NCBI GenBank assembly: GCA_035604635.1
Contig: DATNIC010000214.1
Span: 1-6,644, forward strand
Direction of reading: 5' to 3'
Origin: DATNIC01 sp035604635
GTDB lineage: Bacteria > Vulcanimicrobiota > Vulcanimicrobiia > Vulcanimicrobiales > Vulcanimicrobiaceae
Length of the DNA stretch: 6,644 nucleotides
Within the stretch, counting starts at the first letter, position 1; every line of letters begins with the position of its first letter. Of this stretch, positions 1 through 6,515 are shown piece after piece. Both the position numbers and the translations under genes were made by a program. Under the pieces are notes generated by a model. That model was not told where the DNA came from, searched no databases, and worked only from the letters and a program-made list of their open reading frames with translations.

Positions 1-968
1 ATATGCCCTCGGAGCCGCCCGATTCGCTGTTCAAAACGAAGGTCTCGGTCCCGGCGTATCCGACGCTCGAGGCCGGCGATCTCATCTGGGCCTACATGGG
101 TCCGCGCGAACTGATGCCCGCGCCGCCGGACTACGAACTGCTGCGCGTTCCGTCGACGCACCGGTTCGTTTCCAAGACGTTCGAGCACGCCAATTACCTG
201 CAAGGTTTGGAGGGCGGGCTCGACACGTCGCATTCGTCCTTCGTGCATAACGAAAAGATCGGCGATAAGAATTGGATTCGCAATCGCGACGGCGCTCCGC
301 GCCTCGACGTCGAGAGGACCGAGTACGGTTTCTACTATACCTCGACGCGCAACATGGGCAGCGGCGAGGACTACCTCCGCGTCTACCACTACGTGATGCC
401 GGCGATTCAGATTCGCGGCAACGTCACGGCTTGGCATCGCGTCGAAGGACACGAGCATTTGCCGCGGATCCACGGTCACTTCTGGCTTCCGATCGACGAC
501 GAGCACACATGGGTCTTCAACTTCCAATACGGCTATGATCCCCAGACCCCGATCAGCCGCGAGAAAGCCGAAGAAGACGAAGATTTCTTCGGCCGCGGCA
601 AGGACGATCTTGTTCCCGGAACGTTTCGCCTGCGGAAGACGCTGGCCAACGACTACATGATCGATCGCCAATTGCAAAAGACGAAGACGTTCACCGGGAT
701 CAAAGGGATCAACACGCAAGACTTTGCGCTCCAAGAGGGGATGGGCCCGATCGTCGACCGTTCGAAGGAGCATCTTGGTACGTCGGATCGCGCGATCATC
801 GCCACGCGTCAGCTCCTGCTCGAAGCGGCCGACGTCGCAGCCGGCGGCCGGACGCCGCGCGGTCTCGAGCCGCGAACACACCGCAGCGTTCGCGCGTACG
901 ACAACTTCATCAAGCAGGGCGACGACTGGCATTCCGTCTTCGCCGAGGGTCTGGCCGTCAAGTGGTGA
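1..968 (+). CDS. Rieske aromatic ring-hydroxylating oxygenase A, phthalate 4,5-dioxygenase type (5'-truncated by window edge)
   Basis: This is the catalytic part of a Rieske non-haem iron oxygenase alpha subunit, a cytosolic enzyme that would hydroxylate an aromatic acid using electrons from a separate reductase. The visible 321 residues (counting from the ATG at 3) align with residue 105 onward of oxygenase C (4504-5772). About 104 N-terminal residues, including the [2Fe-2S] Rieske motif, therefore lie upstream. That ATG is an internal methionine in the conserved CVDMPSEP stretch, not a start. The iron-site motif is E70-x3-D74-x2-H77-x4-H82, with H77 and H82 as ligands. D240 in TQDFALQEG is the likely carboxylate ligand by position. 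The end carries the family signature IVDRSKEHLGTSD. It is more like C than B: LDTSHSSF, PGTFRL and NTQDFALQEGMG are shared exactly. Family assignment is firm. Substrate is not determinable, and 'phthalate dioxygenase' is only the nearest named type. Confidence 0.93.
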   Translation, partial: MPSEPPDSLFKTKVSVPAYPTLEAGDLIWAYMGPRELMPAPPDYELLRVPSTHRFVSKTFEHANYLQGLEGGLDTSHSSFVHNEKIGDKNWIRNRDGAPRLDVERTEYGFYYTSTRNMGSGEDYLRVYHYVMPAIQIRGNVTAWHRVEGHEHLPRIHGHFWLPIDDEHTWVFNFQYGYDPQTPISREKAEEDEDFFGRGKDDLVPGTFRLRKTLANDYMIDRQLQKTKTFTGIKGINTQDFALQEGMGPIVDRSKEHLGTSDRAIIATRQLLLEAADVAAGGRTPRGLEPRTHRSVRAYDNFIKQGDDWHSVFAEGLAVKW

Positions 969-969
969 G
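964..969 (+). promoter_or_regulatory. Probable ribosome binding site for oxygenase B
   Basis: GGTGAG lies 9 bases before the ATG at 979 and overlaps the TGA stop of oxygenase A. It is a modest Shine-Dalgarno match. It supports the start at 979 over longer in-frame readings that would run back into gene A, and it suggests A and B are translated from one message. Confidence 0.45.
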
Positions 970-978
970 CGGCTAGCG

Positions 979-2268
979 ATGGCGACGACTCGGGAGCAGC
1001 AAGAGTTTCTCGTCCGCGTCGGACCGCATACCCCGATGGGCGCGCTCTTCCGGCACTATTGGGTACCGATCTTGCTCGCGCAGGAGCTGCCGGAGCCGGA
1101 TTGCCCGCAAGTGCGCGTCCGGGTCATGGGTGAGGATTTGATCGCGTTCCGCGACACCGAGGGACGAATCGGGCTCGTCGACGAGTTCTGTCCGCATCGC
1201 GGCGTCTCGCTCTACTTCGGGCGAAACGAAGAATCAGGATTACGCTGCTGCTATCACGGCTGGAAGTTCGATGTCAACGGCCAGTGCGTCGACATGCCGT
1301 CGGAACCCGAAGAGAGCAATTTCAAGAACAAAGTCCAGATCACGGCGTATCCGTGCGTCGAGCGCGGCGATCTCGTTTTTGCCTACATGGGCCCGCGCGA
1401 GCACCAGCCGCTACCGCCCCAGATCGAGTGGCTGATGGTTCCATCATCGCAGCGTTTCGTCAGCAAACGGCTCCAATACACCAATTATTTGCAAGCGCTC
1501 GAAGGCGGGATCGACTCGAGCCACGTCTCGGTGCTGCACCGCCACGATCTCGACGGCGACCGGCTCCACGTCCGCTCGAAAGGCTCGGAGTTCCTCAAAG
1601 GCGATACGCGCCCGCGCTTCGAGGTCGCGGAGACCGAGTGGGGACTCTCGATCGGCGCGCGCCGCAACGCCGGCGACGATCAGTACTACTGGCGGATTAC
1701 GCCCTTCATCATGCCGTGGTACACGATCATCCCGCCGTACGCCGATCATCCGACCGGCGGCCACGCGTTCGTCCCGATCGATGACGAGAACTGCTGGGTC
1801 TTCAGCATGTACTATTCGCCCGACAAGCCGATCTCGGACGAACTGCGCGAGAGCTTGAAGAGCGGCGGGGGGAACATCTCCGTCAATATCCCCGGAACCT
1901 ACATTCCCAAGGCGAACAAGACGAACGACTATCTCATCGATCGCAAGGCGCAAAAAGAAGAGAAGACGTTTAGCGGCGTCAAGGGGATCGCCATCCAAGA
2001 TCAGGCCGCGCAGGAGAGCATGGGGCCGATCCAGGACCGCACGCGCGAGCGTCTGGGGACGAGCGACGCGGGGATTATTGCCGCGCGCCAGCGCCTCATG
2101 AATGCCGCGGTAGCGCTGCGCGATCGCAATGAAGCGCCGCCGGCACTCGACCCCGAGCATCAGCGGGTGCGTTCGACGTCGATCGTGCTGCCGCGGAACG
2201 TCCCCTTCCAGGAGGGCGCGCGTGAGGCGATGACCGCCCGACCGGGGACGCCGCTCGTATCGATATAA
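979..2268 (+). CDS. Rieske aromatic ring-hydroxylating oxygenase B, divergent phthalate dioxygenase-like alpha subunit
   Basis: A complete 429-residue Rieske oxygenase alpha subunit. The N-terminal Rieske domain binds [2Fe-2S] through C71-P-H73 and C90-x2-H93 with 16 residues between the pairs. The catalytic domain has E175-x3-D179-x2-H182-x4-H187 for the mononuclear iron, and D341 (IQDQAAQESMG) is the probable third ligand. The start at 979 aligns with that of oxygenase C (both reach RVGPxTPMG within about 20 residues) and has a GGTGAG site. It differs from A and C around the active site: IDSSHVSVLHRHD replaces LDTSHSSFxHN, the loop near residues 245-262 is shorter, and the tail ends in VLPRNVPFQEG and more. 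This suggests a different substrate or position of attack. No beta subunit is nearby, as expected for this alpha-only branch. The stop codon sits inside a TATAAT sequence. The family call is secure, the substrate unknown. Confidence 0.95.
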   Translation: MATTREQQEFLVRVGPHTPMGALFRHYWVPILLAQELPEPDCPQVRVRVMGEDLIAFRDTEGRIGLVDEFCPHRGVSLYFGRNEESGLRCCYHGWKFDVNGQCVDMPSEPEESNFKNKVQITAYPCVERGDLVFAYMGPREHQPLPPQIEWLMVPSSQRFVSKRLQYTNYLQALEGGIDSSHVSVLHRHDLDGDRLHVRSKGSEFLKGDTRPRFEVAETEWGLSIGARRNAGDDQYYWRITPFIMPWYTIIPPYADHPTGGHAFVPIDDENCWVFSMYYSPDKPISDELRESLKSGGGNISVNIPGTYIPKANKTNDYLIDRKAQKEEKTFSGVKGIAIQDQAAQESMGPIQDRTRERLGTSDAGIIAARQRLMNAAVALRDRNEAPPALDPEHQRVRSTSIVLPRNVPFQEGAREAMTARPGTPLVSI

Positions 2269-2269
2269 T
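2264..2269 (+). promoter_or_regulatory. Candidate -10 promoter element (TATAAT)
   Basis: A perfect TATAAT overlaps the TAA stop of oxygenase B (2266-2268), just before the only real intergenic gap of the window. Transcription from it would start near 2275-2277 and give a leader of about 110 bases before the dehydrogenase ATG at 2384. I see no convincing TTGACA-like -35 at 16-18 bases upstream (that region is GC-rich), nor an extended TGn. If real, it is either activator-dependent or weak. AT-rich hexamers are rare in this DNA, and together with the position this is the reason to list it. Confidence 0.35.
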
Positions 2270-2383
2270 GTACCTTCAGGCCCCCTCGGGGCATCTTTCC
2301 AAAACACGAATGCTGAAGGGCCTTGAAGTTTGGGGGCCCCACGAAGTGGGGGGCGCGCAGGCTGGGCCGGAGCGCCTTTAAAA
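2269..2383 (+). promoter_or_regulatory. Structured intergenic region / possible 5' leader of the dehydrogenase-decarboxylase operon
   Basis: This 115-base gap is packed with inverted repeats. Arm 2273-2279 (CCTTCAG) matches 2313-2319 (CTGAAGG) and encloses a small hairpin, 2280-2284 with 2288-2292. A perfect 6-bp stem with a GAA loop lies at 2337-2351. A 5-bp stem, 2352-2356 with 2372-2376, ends 7 bases before the ATG. GGGCC at 2318-2322 can instead pair with GGCCC at 2335-2339, which excludes both the first long-range stem and the GAA hairpin. Such mutually exclusive pairings are what an attenuator or riboswitch leader would show, but GC-rich DNA makes short complementarities by chance. I do not recognise a known riboswitch class. 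None of the hairpins is followed by a proper U-run, so no intrinsic terminator is called. Confidence 0.3.
2310..2381 (+). CDS. Possible 23-residue leader peptide or gene remnant upstream of the dehydrogenase
   Basis: An ATG at 2310 opens a 23-codon frame, MLKGLEVWGPHEVGG and on to QAGPERL, whose TAA ends 2 bases before the dehydrogenase ATG. No Shine-Dalgarno sequence precedes it. The spacing would allow coupled translation into the next gene. The peptide looks faintly like the start of a medium-chain dehydrogenase (many begin M-x-A-L-x-V-x-G-P), so it could be a relic of a duplicated N-terminus. Against this, the whole stretch overlaps strong inverted repeats, and a 23-codon frame is common by chance in GC-rich DNA. 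This entry is speculative. Confidence 0.18.
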   Translation: MLKGLEVWGPHEVGGAQAGPERL

Positions 2384-3514
2384 ATGACTACAATAGACGG
2401 ACATAGCCGGGCGGCGGTGCAGATCGCTCCCCACAAGATGGAGATCCGCGAGCTCCCCCTGCCGGAGCTCCCGGCCGACGCCGGTCTCCTACGCGTACTG
2501 CGCGCTGGGATTTGCGGGGCCGACGTCCCGATGTACGCAGATTCGAGCAAGGTGCCGCGCATTCTCGGGCACGAGAACGTCGGGATCATCGAGAAGCTCG
2601 GCGAGCTTGCTGCGGAGCGCTGGGGCGTCAAAGAAGGCGACTATGTCGCACTCGAAGAGTACTTGCCGTGCGGTCACTGCGATTTTTGCCGCTCCGGCGA
2701 ATATCGCGCGTGCGAGTTGACCAACCACAAAGGCCCGACGGGGCTGCGCTACGGTTCGACCAAGACGACCGTTTGGCCGGGTCTGTGGGGCGGCTACAGC
2801 CAGTTCACCTACATCCATCCGCGCGCCGTCCTGCACAAGGTTCCCGAAGGCGTCTCGCCGCGTCTTGCCGCGATGGCGCTCCCGCTCGGAAACGGCTTTC
2901 AGTGGGCCTATCTCGACGGTCAAGCCGGTCCGGGTCAAACCGTCGTCGTCCAAGGGCCCGGTCAGCAAGGCTTGGCGTGCGTCGTTGCAGCGAAGGCGGC
3001 GGGAGCACGGACCGTGATCTGTACGGGCCTGGCGCGTGACGGGCACCGACTCGAGGTCGCCAAGAAGCTCGGCGCCGACCACGTCATCGCCGTCGATCAA
3101 GAATCGATGCGCGAGCGGGTTCGCGAGATCACGGACGGCTACGGTGCCGATCTCGTCCTCGACGTCTCATCGGGCGGTGCGACCGAAGTGATCAACGGCG
3201 GGCTGGACATCCTCAAAGGGCGCAACGGAAAATTGTTGACGGCCGCGTTCAAGCGCAAGGCGATCGACGGCTTCGATCTGGACATGGTGATCACGAAAGC
3301 CGTCGAGCTGCGCGGCGTGCGCGGACACAGCTTCAAGTCCGTCGAGATGGCCCTCGACTTGATGAAGGCGGGGGCCGTCGATCTCGAGGCGATGTCGACG
3401 CACGAGTTCGGTCTGGAAGGTGCCGACGAGGCCGTGCGTCTCGTTGCGGGCGAGATTCGCGACAAGGACGGTAACGGAGCGATTCACGTCACGATCAATC
3501 CGTGGGGGAACTAG
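2384..3514 (+). CDS. Zinc-type medium-chain (MDR) alcohol/dihydrodiol dehydrogenase family protein
   Basis: A complete 376-residue MDR oxidoreductase, expected to move hydride between an alcohol or diol and NAD(P). The N-terminal GroES-like domain has C44 in AGICGAD and H63-E64 in LGHENVG for the catalytic zinc. C96, C99, C102 and C110 form the structural zinc lobe. The Rossmann domain follows, with G191-P-G193-Q-Q-G196. The usual EPL motif that supplies another catalytic zinc ligand reads ALPLGNG (165-171), so the glutamate is replaced by leucine. The start at 2384 is preferred over a TTG at 2330 in the same frame. It has GGAG at 2369-2372 with 11-base spacing, and the 18 extra residues (GAPRSGGRAGWAGAP) look non-coding. 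The gene abuts the decarboxylase with no gap. In context it may oxidise the dihydrodiol made by an oxygenase, a job normally done by a Gfo/Idh-type enzyme in the phthalate 4,5 pathway. That role is inference; the MDR fold is certain. Confidence 0.93.
   Translation: MTTIDGHSRAAVQIAPHKMEIRELPLPELPADAGLLRVLRAGICGADVPMYADSSKVPRILGHENVGIIEKLGELAAERWGVKEGDYVALEEYLPCGHCDFCRSGEYRACELTNHKGPTGLRYGSTKTTVWPGLWGGYSQFTYIHPRAVLHKVPEGVSPRLAAMALPLGNGFQWAYLDGQAGPGQTVVVQGPGQQGLACVVAAKAAGARTVICTGLARDGHRLEVAKKLGADHVIAVDQESMRERVREITDGYGADLVLDVSSGGATEVINGGLDILKGRNGKLLTAAFKRKAIDGFDLDMVITKAVELRGVRGHSFKSVEMALDLMKAGAVDLEAMSTHEFGLEGADEAVRLVAGEIRDKDGNGAIHVTINPWGN
3504..3509 (+). promoter_or_regulatory. Ribosome binding site supporting a TTG start
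   Basis: GGGGGA, at the very end of the dehydrogenase gene, is 5 bases before TTG at 3515, which immediately follows the TAG stop (3512-3514). No ATG lies nearby in that frame, and the family's conserved N-terminus (LTLACWDYDRT) begins right after. The TTG is therefore taken as the start. Confidence 0.55.
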
Positions 3515-4501
3515 TTGCCCAACGCTTCCCTGACGCTCGCGTGCTGGGACTACGATCGGACCGCGGCTTTGGCCGACGGCCGCGTCACGGTCGACGGCGT
3601 CGATCTCACGTATCTGACCCTGCGCGTCGAAGAGACGTTTCTGCGCATGATCGCGCATCGCGAATTCGATGCGGCGGAGATGTCGCTTTCGTCGTACACG
3701 ATGTCGAAGTTCAGGGACGACGCGTTCGTTGCGATCCCGGTCTTTCCGTCGCGCGTTTTTCGACACGGTAGCATTTACGTTTCGAAAAAGAGCGGGATTC
3801 GCGAGCCGAAGGATCTGATCGGCAAGCGCATCGGCGTCCCGGAATATCAGATGACGGCAGCCGTGTGGATTCGCGGCATCCTCGCGGACGAGTACGCGGT
3901 CCCGGTCGCGAGCGTCTCCTACTTCACGGGCGGTGAAGAACACCCGGGTCGAGTGGAGAAGCCCGGGCTCAAGCTCCCGGCCGACATCAAGGTAGCCCCG
4001 ATCCCGCCGGACCGCACCCTCTCGGATATGATCGCGACCGGAGAGATCGATGCGCTCTACACGGCTGAAGCGCCCTCCAGCTACGGCAAGAACGGCGCGG
4101 TCCGCCGGCTCTTTGAGGATTCCGTGACGGTCGAGCAGGACTACTATAAGCGAACGCAACTCTTTCCGATCATGCACACGCTCGTCTTGCGCCGCGAGCT
4201 CTACGAGCGCCACCGGTGGCTGGCCGTCGAGCTCTACAAGGCGTTCATCCGCGCGCAAGCCGTCGCGTACGAGAACCTGCACCACACCGGCGTGACGAAG
4301 ACGATGCTGCCGTGGACGCCGGCCTACAGCGAGGCGACCCGGGCCCTGATGGGCGAAGATTTCTGGCCCTACGGCCTAGAGAAAAACGTAAAAACCCTCG
4401 AGACCTTCTTGCGCTATCATCACGAGCAGGGTCTCTCGCCGCGACAACTCGAGCCCCGCGACCTGTTCGCACCCGAAACCTTGGAGGCATATAAAGTCTA
4501 A
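3515..4501 (+). CDS. 4,5-dihydroxyphthalate decarboxylase (Pht5) family protein
   Basis: A 328-residue protein matching the 4,5-dihydroxyphthalate decarboxylase family, whose named member converts 4,5-dihydroxyphthalate to protocatechuate and CO2. Conserved blocks I recognise are ACWDYDRT (9-16), EMSLSSY (55-61), the AIPVFPSRVFRHGSIYV run (73-89), the EPKDLIGKRIGVPEYQMTA run (97-115), LFPIMH (216-221) and the C-terminal FWPYGLEKN to YHHEQGLSPR region (283-310). Length is normal for the family. The fold belongs with periplasmic-type substrate-binding proteins. There is no signal peptide or lipobox, and no transporter genes are adjacent, so a cytosolic enzyme is more likely than a solute-binding protein. 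Translation starts at TTG directly after the dehydrogenase stop and ends 2 bases before oxygenase C, implying coupling. Next to phthalate dioxygenase-like oxygenases, decarboxylation of a dihydroxylated aromatic diacid fits well. The exact substrate is inferred. Confidence 0.92.
   Translation: MPNASLTLACWDYDRTAALADGRVTVDGVDLTYLTLRVEETFLRMIAHREFDAAEMSLSSYTMSKFRDDAFVAIPVFPSRVFRHGSIYVSKKSGIREPKDLIGKRIGVPEYQMTAAVWIRGILADEYAVPVASVSYFTGGEEHPGRVEKPGLKLPADIKVAPIPPDRTLSDMIATGEIDALYTAEAPSSYGKNGAVRRLFEDSVTVEQDYYKRTQLFPIMHTLVLRRELYERHRWLAVELYKAFIRAQAVAYENLHHTGVTKTMLPWTPAYSEATRALMGEDFWPYGLEKNVKTLETFLRYHHEQGLSPRQLEPRDLFAPETLEAYKV
4483..4487 (+). promoter_or_regulatory. Probable but distant ribosome binding site for oxygenase C
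   Basis: GGAGG, the best Shine-Dalgarno core in the area, lies 16 bases before the GTG at 4504, well beyond the usual 5-10. No other start in the frame fits the family N-terminus. The ribosome may be delivered mainly by coupling from the decarboxylase stop at 4499-4501. Confidence 0.4.
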
Positions 4502-4503
4502 CT

Positions 4504-5772
4504 GTGCTGAAGCCTGAAGAGAACGAACGCCTGACGCGAGTCGGACCAGGCACGCCGATGGGGAATCTCTACCGGCGCTACTGGGTACCGGCCGCCCTGT
4601 CGTCCGAGCTCGCTGAGCCTGATGGACCGCCGGTGCACATACGAATCCTCGGCGAAGACCTCATCGCGTTCCGCGACTCGAACGGGAAGATCGGGCTGGT
4701 CGACGCGTACTGTCCTCACCGGCGCGCGCCGATGTTTTTCGGCCGCAACGAAGAGTGCGGCTTGCGCTGCGTCTACCACGGCTGGAAGTTCGACGCGAGC
4801 GGCGCGTGCGTCGACATGCCGTCCGAGCCGCCTGACTCGCTCTTCAAGACGAAGGTGACGATCAAATCCTATCCGACGTGGGAAGGCGGCGGGATGGTGT
4901 GGACCTATATGGGTCCGCCGGAGCTGCAACCCGAGCCGCCGGACTACGAGCTCGTCCGCGCCCCCGCGACGCATCGTTTCACTTCGAAGACGTACGAGGA
5001 CTGCAACTGGCTGCAGGCGCTCGAAGGCGGCCTCGATACGTCGCATTCGTCCTTCGCGCACAATCAGAGCGTGGGCGACAAGTCGTACCTGCGTAACTAC
5101 GACACCGCGCCGCGCTTGGAGGTCGAGCGGACCGATTACGGCTACACCTACGCGGGCATCCGTGAGATCGGCGACCAGCACTACGTCCGCGCTTACCATT
5201 ATTTCATGCCGGCGCAGCAGATGCGCGGCCGCGTGATCGGGCGCAAGGGCGGGATGGAAAAGACTCCGACGATCAGCGGCCACATTTGGGTGCCGGTCGA
5301 CGAGGGCGCGACGAACGTCTACAACTGGTACTACTCGTACGATCCGAAGATTCCGATCACCAAGGAAGCAGCGCACGAGCTCGAGCTCAACTACGGCCGC
5401 GCACCCGAACAAATGATCCCAGGGACGTTCCGGCTCAAGCTCAACCTGAGCAACGACTACGAAGTCGACCGCCAGATTCAAAAGACGCAGACGTTCACCG
5501 GCATCACGGGCGTCAACACGCAAGATTTCGCTTTGCAAGAAGGGATGGGGAAAATCGTCGATCGTTCGAAGGAGCATTTGGGGACGAGCGATCGCGCGAT
5601 CATCGTCATGCGGCAATTGTTGCTCGAAGCGATTCGCGTGAACGACGAGGGCGGGACGCCGCGCGGCGTCGATCCGAAGACCTTCCGTCACGTGCGCGCC
5701 GTCGATCGGCAGGTGAAGCTGAACGGACACTGGCGCGAGGTCCTCAAAGACGACATGGTGGCAAAGTTCTGA
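4504..5772 (+). CDS. Rieske aromatic ring-hydroxylating oxygenase C, phthalate 4,5-dioxygenase type
   Basis: A complete 422-residue Rieske oxygenase alpha subunit starting at GTG. The Rieske cluster ligands are C70-P-H72 and C89-x2-H92, within the classic CPHRRAPMFFGRNEE stretch. The mononuclear iron motif is E174-x3-D178-x2-H181-x4-H186, where D178 is the residue expected to carry electrons from a neighbouring subunit's Rieske centre in the alpha-3 ring. D341 (TQDFALQEG) is the probable third iron ligand. It is a close paralogue of A (1-968), with long identical blocks and well over half of residues shared by eye, and a more distant one of B. It lies 2 bases after the Pht5-like gene and overlaps the next gene by one base (TGATG), so it is embedded in the operon. 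No reductase is seen in the window. It probably hydroxylates a carboxylated aromatic ring; the substrate cannot be read from sequence. Confidence 0.95.
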   Translation: MLKPEENERLTRVGPGTPMGNLYRRYWVPAALSSELAEPDGPPVHIRILGEDLIAFRDSNGKIGLVDAYCPHRRAPMFFGRNEECGLRCVYHGWKFDASGACVDMPSEPPDSLFKTKVTIKSYPTWEGGGMVWTYMGPPELQPEPPDYELVRAPATHRFTSKTYEDCNWLQALEGGLDTSHSSFAHNQSVGDKSYLRNYDTAPRLEVERTDYGYTYAGIREIGDQHYVRAYHYFMPAQQMRGRVIGRKGGMEKTPTISGHIWVPVDEGATNVYNWYYSYDPKIPITKEAAHELELNYGRAPEQMIPGTFRLKLNLSNDYEVDRQIQKTQTFTGITGVNTQDFALQEGMGKIVDRSKEHLGTSDRAIIVMRQLLLEAIRVNDEGGTPRGVDPKTFRHVRAVDRQVKLNGHWREVLKDDMVAKF

Positions 5773-6512
5773 TGGCGCTTGCGGCGCAAGAACCGGCCTC
5801 GCTCGGTTTCGGCTACGGCGGCTTGATCGCGCGGGCCGTGCGCATGATCAATTTCGCCGGCGTCATGGACATGAACGGTCACGTGAGCATGCGCGATGCG
5901 GAGGATCCCAACACGATGTGGATCAACTCACGGCGCGCGAGCCGGTCCACGCTGACCGCTCACGACGTCGTCCCGGTCGACTTGAAGACCGGCAAGCGGA
6001 TCGGGATCGGTGACGAGCCGCCGAGCGAGCTGCACATCCATCGTGAGATCTACTTGCGCCGCCCCGACGTCCATTCCGTCGAACATTCGCATCCCCAGCA
6101 CATCGTGACGCTCTCGATCGCCGGGAGGGCGCTGCAGCCGGTCTTTGTAGTCGGAGCGTTCTTGCCGGAGAGCGTACCCGTGTACCCGCGCGCGCACCTG
6201 ATCGATAGCGAGGCGCGCGGCAAGGCGGTGGCGACGCTCCTGGGTGACGGGACGGCGGTGACTCTGCGTGGACACGGCTTCGTCCTCGCGGGCCCGAGCG
6301 TCGAGCATATGATGAACTGGATCGTCGCTGCCGAGGACAATGCGAAGGCACAATTCAACGCGCTGCAGGTCGGTGAGCCGCACGTCCTGCGCGGCGAAGA
6401 ACTAGCGGAGGCGCGTGCCGAGATTGCGCAGCCGAAAGTCGTGCGCAAGAATTGGGACTATCACTACGAAACGGCGTTGCGCGCCGGTGTGCTTGAGGGG
6501 GTCGACGGCTGA
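5772..6512 (+). CDS. Class II aldolase/adducin family protein, probable aromatic-acid decarboxylase
   Basis: A complete 246-residue class II aldolase/adducin-fold protein. The divalent-metal triad is H105-x-H107 (VEHSHPQH) and H168 (LRGHGF). E86 in SELHIH sits where the catalytic acid of fuculose-phosphate aldolase lies, and NGHVS (36-40) occupies the usual GNxS substrate loop. The family covers sugar-phosphate aldolases and epimerases, but also decarboxylases such as the 3,4-dihydroxyphthalate decarboxylase of actinobacterial phthalate pathways and the pyridine-dicarboxylate decarboxylase of vitamin B6 breakdown. Lying in a phthalate-like cluster, it is more likely a decarboxylase or retro-aldol enzyme for a ring metabolite than a sugar enzyme. 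The ATG overlaps the oxygenase C stop in TGATG, pointing to re-initiation; a weak GGTGG is at 5757-5761. Fold is secure, reaction inferred. Confidence 0.9.
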   Translation: MALAAQEPASLGFGYGGLIARAVRMINFAGVMDMNGHVSMRDAEDPNTMWINSRRASRSTLTAHDVVPVDLKTGKRIGIGDEPPSELHIHREIYLRRPDVHSVEHSHPQHIVTLSIAGRALQPVFVVGAFLPESVPVYPRAHLIDSEARGKAVATLLGDGTAVTLRGHGFVLAGPSVEHMMNWIVAAEDNAKAQFNALQVGEPHVLRGEELAEARAEIAQPKVVRKNWDYHYETALRAGVLEGVDG

Positions 6513-6515
6513 TTC

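Noticed and set aside
724..978. Longer N-terminus for oxygenase B starting inside gene A
   Set aside because: The extra 85 residues are an out-of-frame reading of A's conserved C-terminus. Oxygenase C starts at the same relative place as ATG 979.
2280..2300. Intrinsic terminator after oxygenase B
   Set aside because: The stem is only 5 bp (GCCCC/GGGGC with a CTC loop) and is followed by ATCTTTCC rather than a run of T. It is better treated as part of a leader structure.
1444..2631. Long open frame on the minus strand opposite oxygenase B and the dehydrogenase start
   Set aside because: It is the mirror of real genes in GC-rich DNA. The product is rich in Arg, Ala and Val with no recognisable domain, and it spans an intergenic gap and parts of two genes.
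3515..4501. ABC or TRAP transporter substrate-binding protein
   Set aside because: The fold is shared, but there is no signal peptide, lipobox or permease gene, and the conserved blocks are those of the Pht5 decarboxylase family.
3167..5730. Two more long minus-strand frames (3167-4285 and 4498-5730)
   Set aside because: They lie opposite the dehydrogenase, decarboxylase and oxygenase C genes, whose plus-strand products have complete, conserved motifs. The reverse products have low complexity and no family features.
5286..5771. Longer N-terminus for the class II aldolase-fold protein starting inside oxygenase C
   Set aside because: The extension is an off-frame reading of C, Arg-rich and without features. 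The family length of about 250 residues is met by the ATG at 5772.
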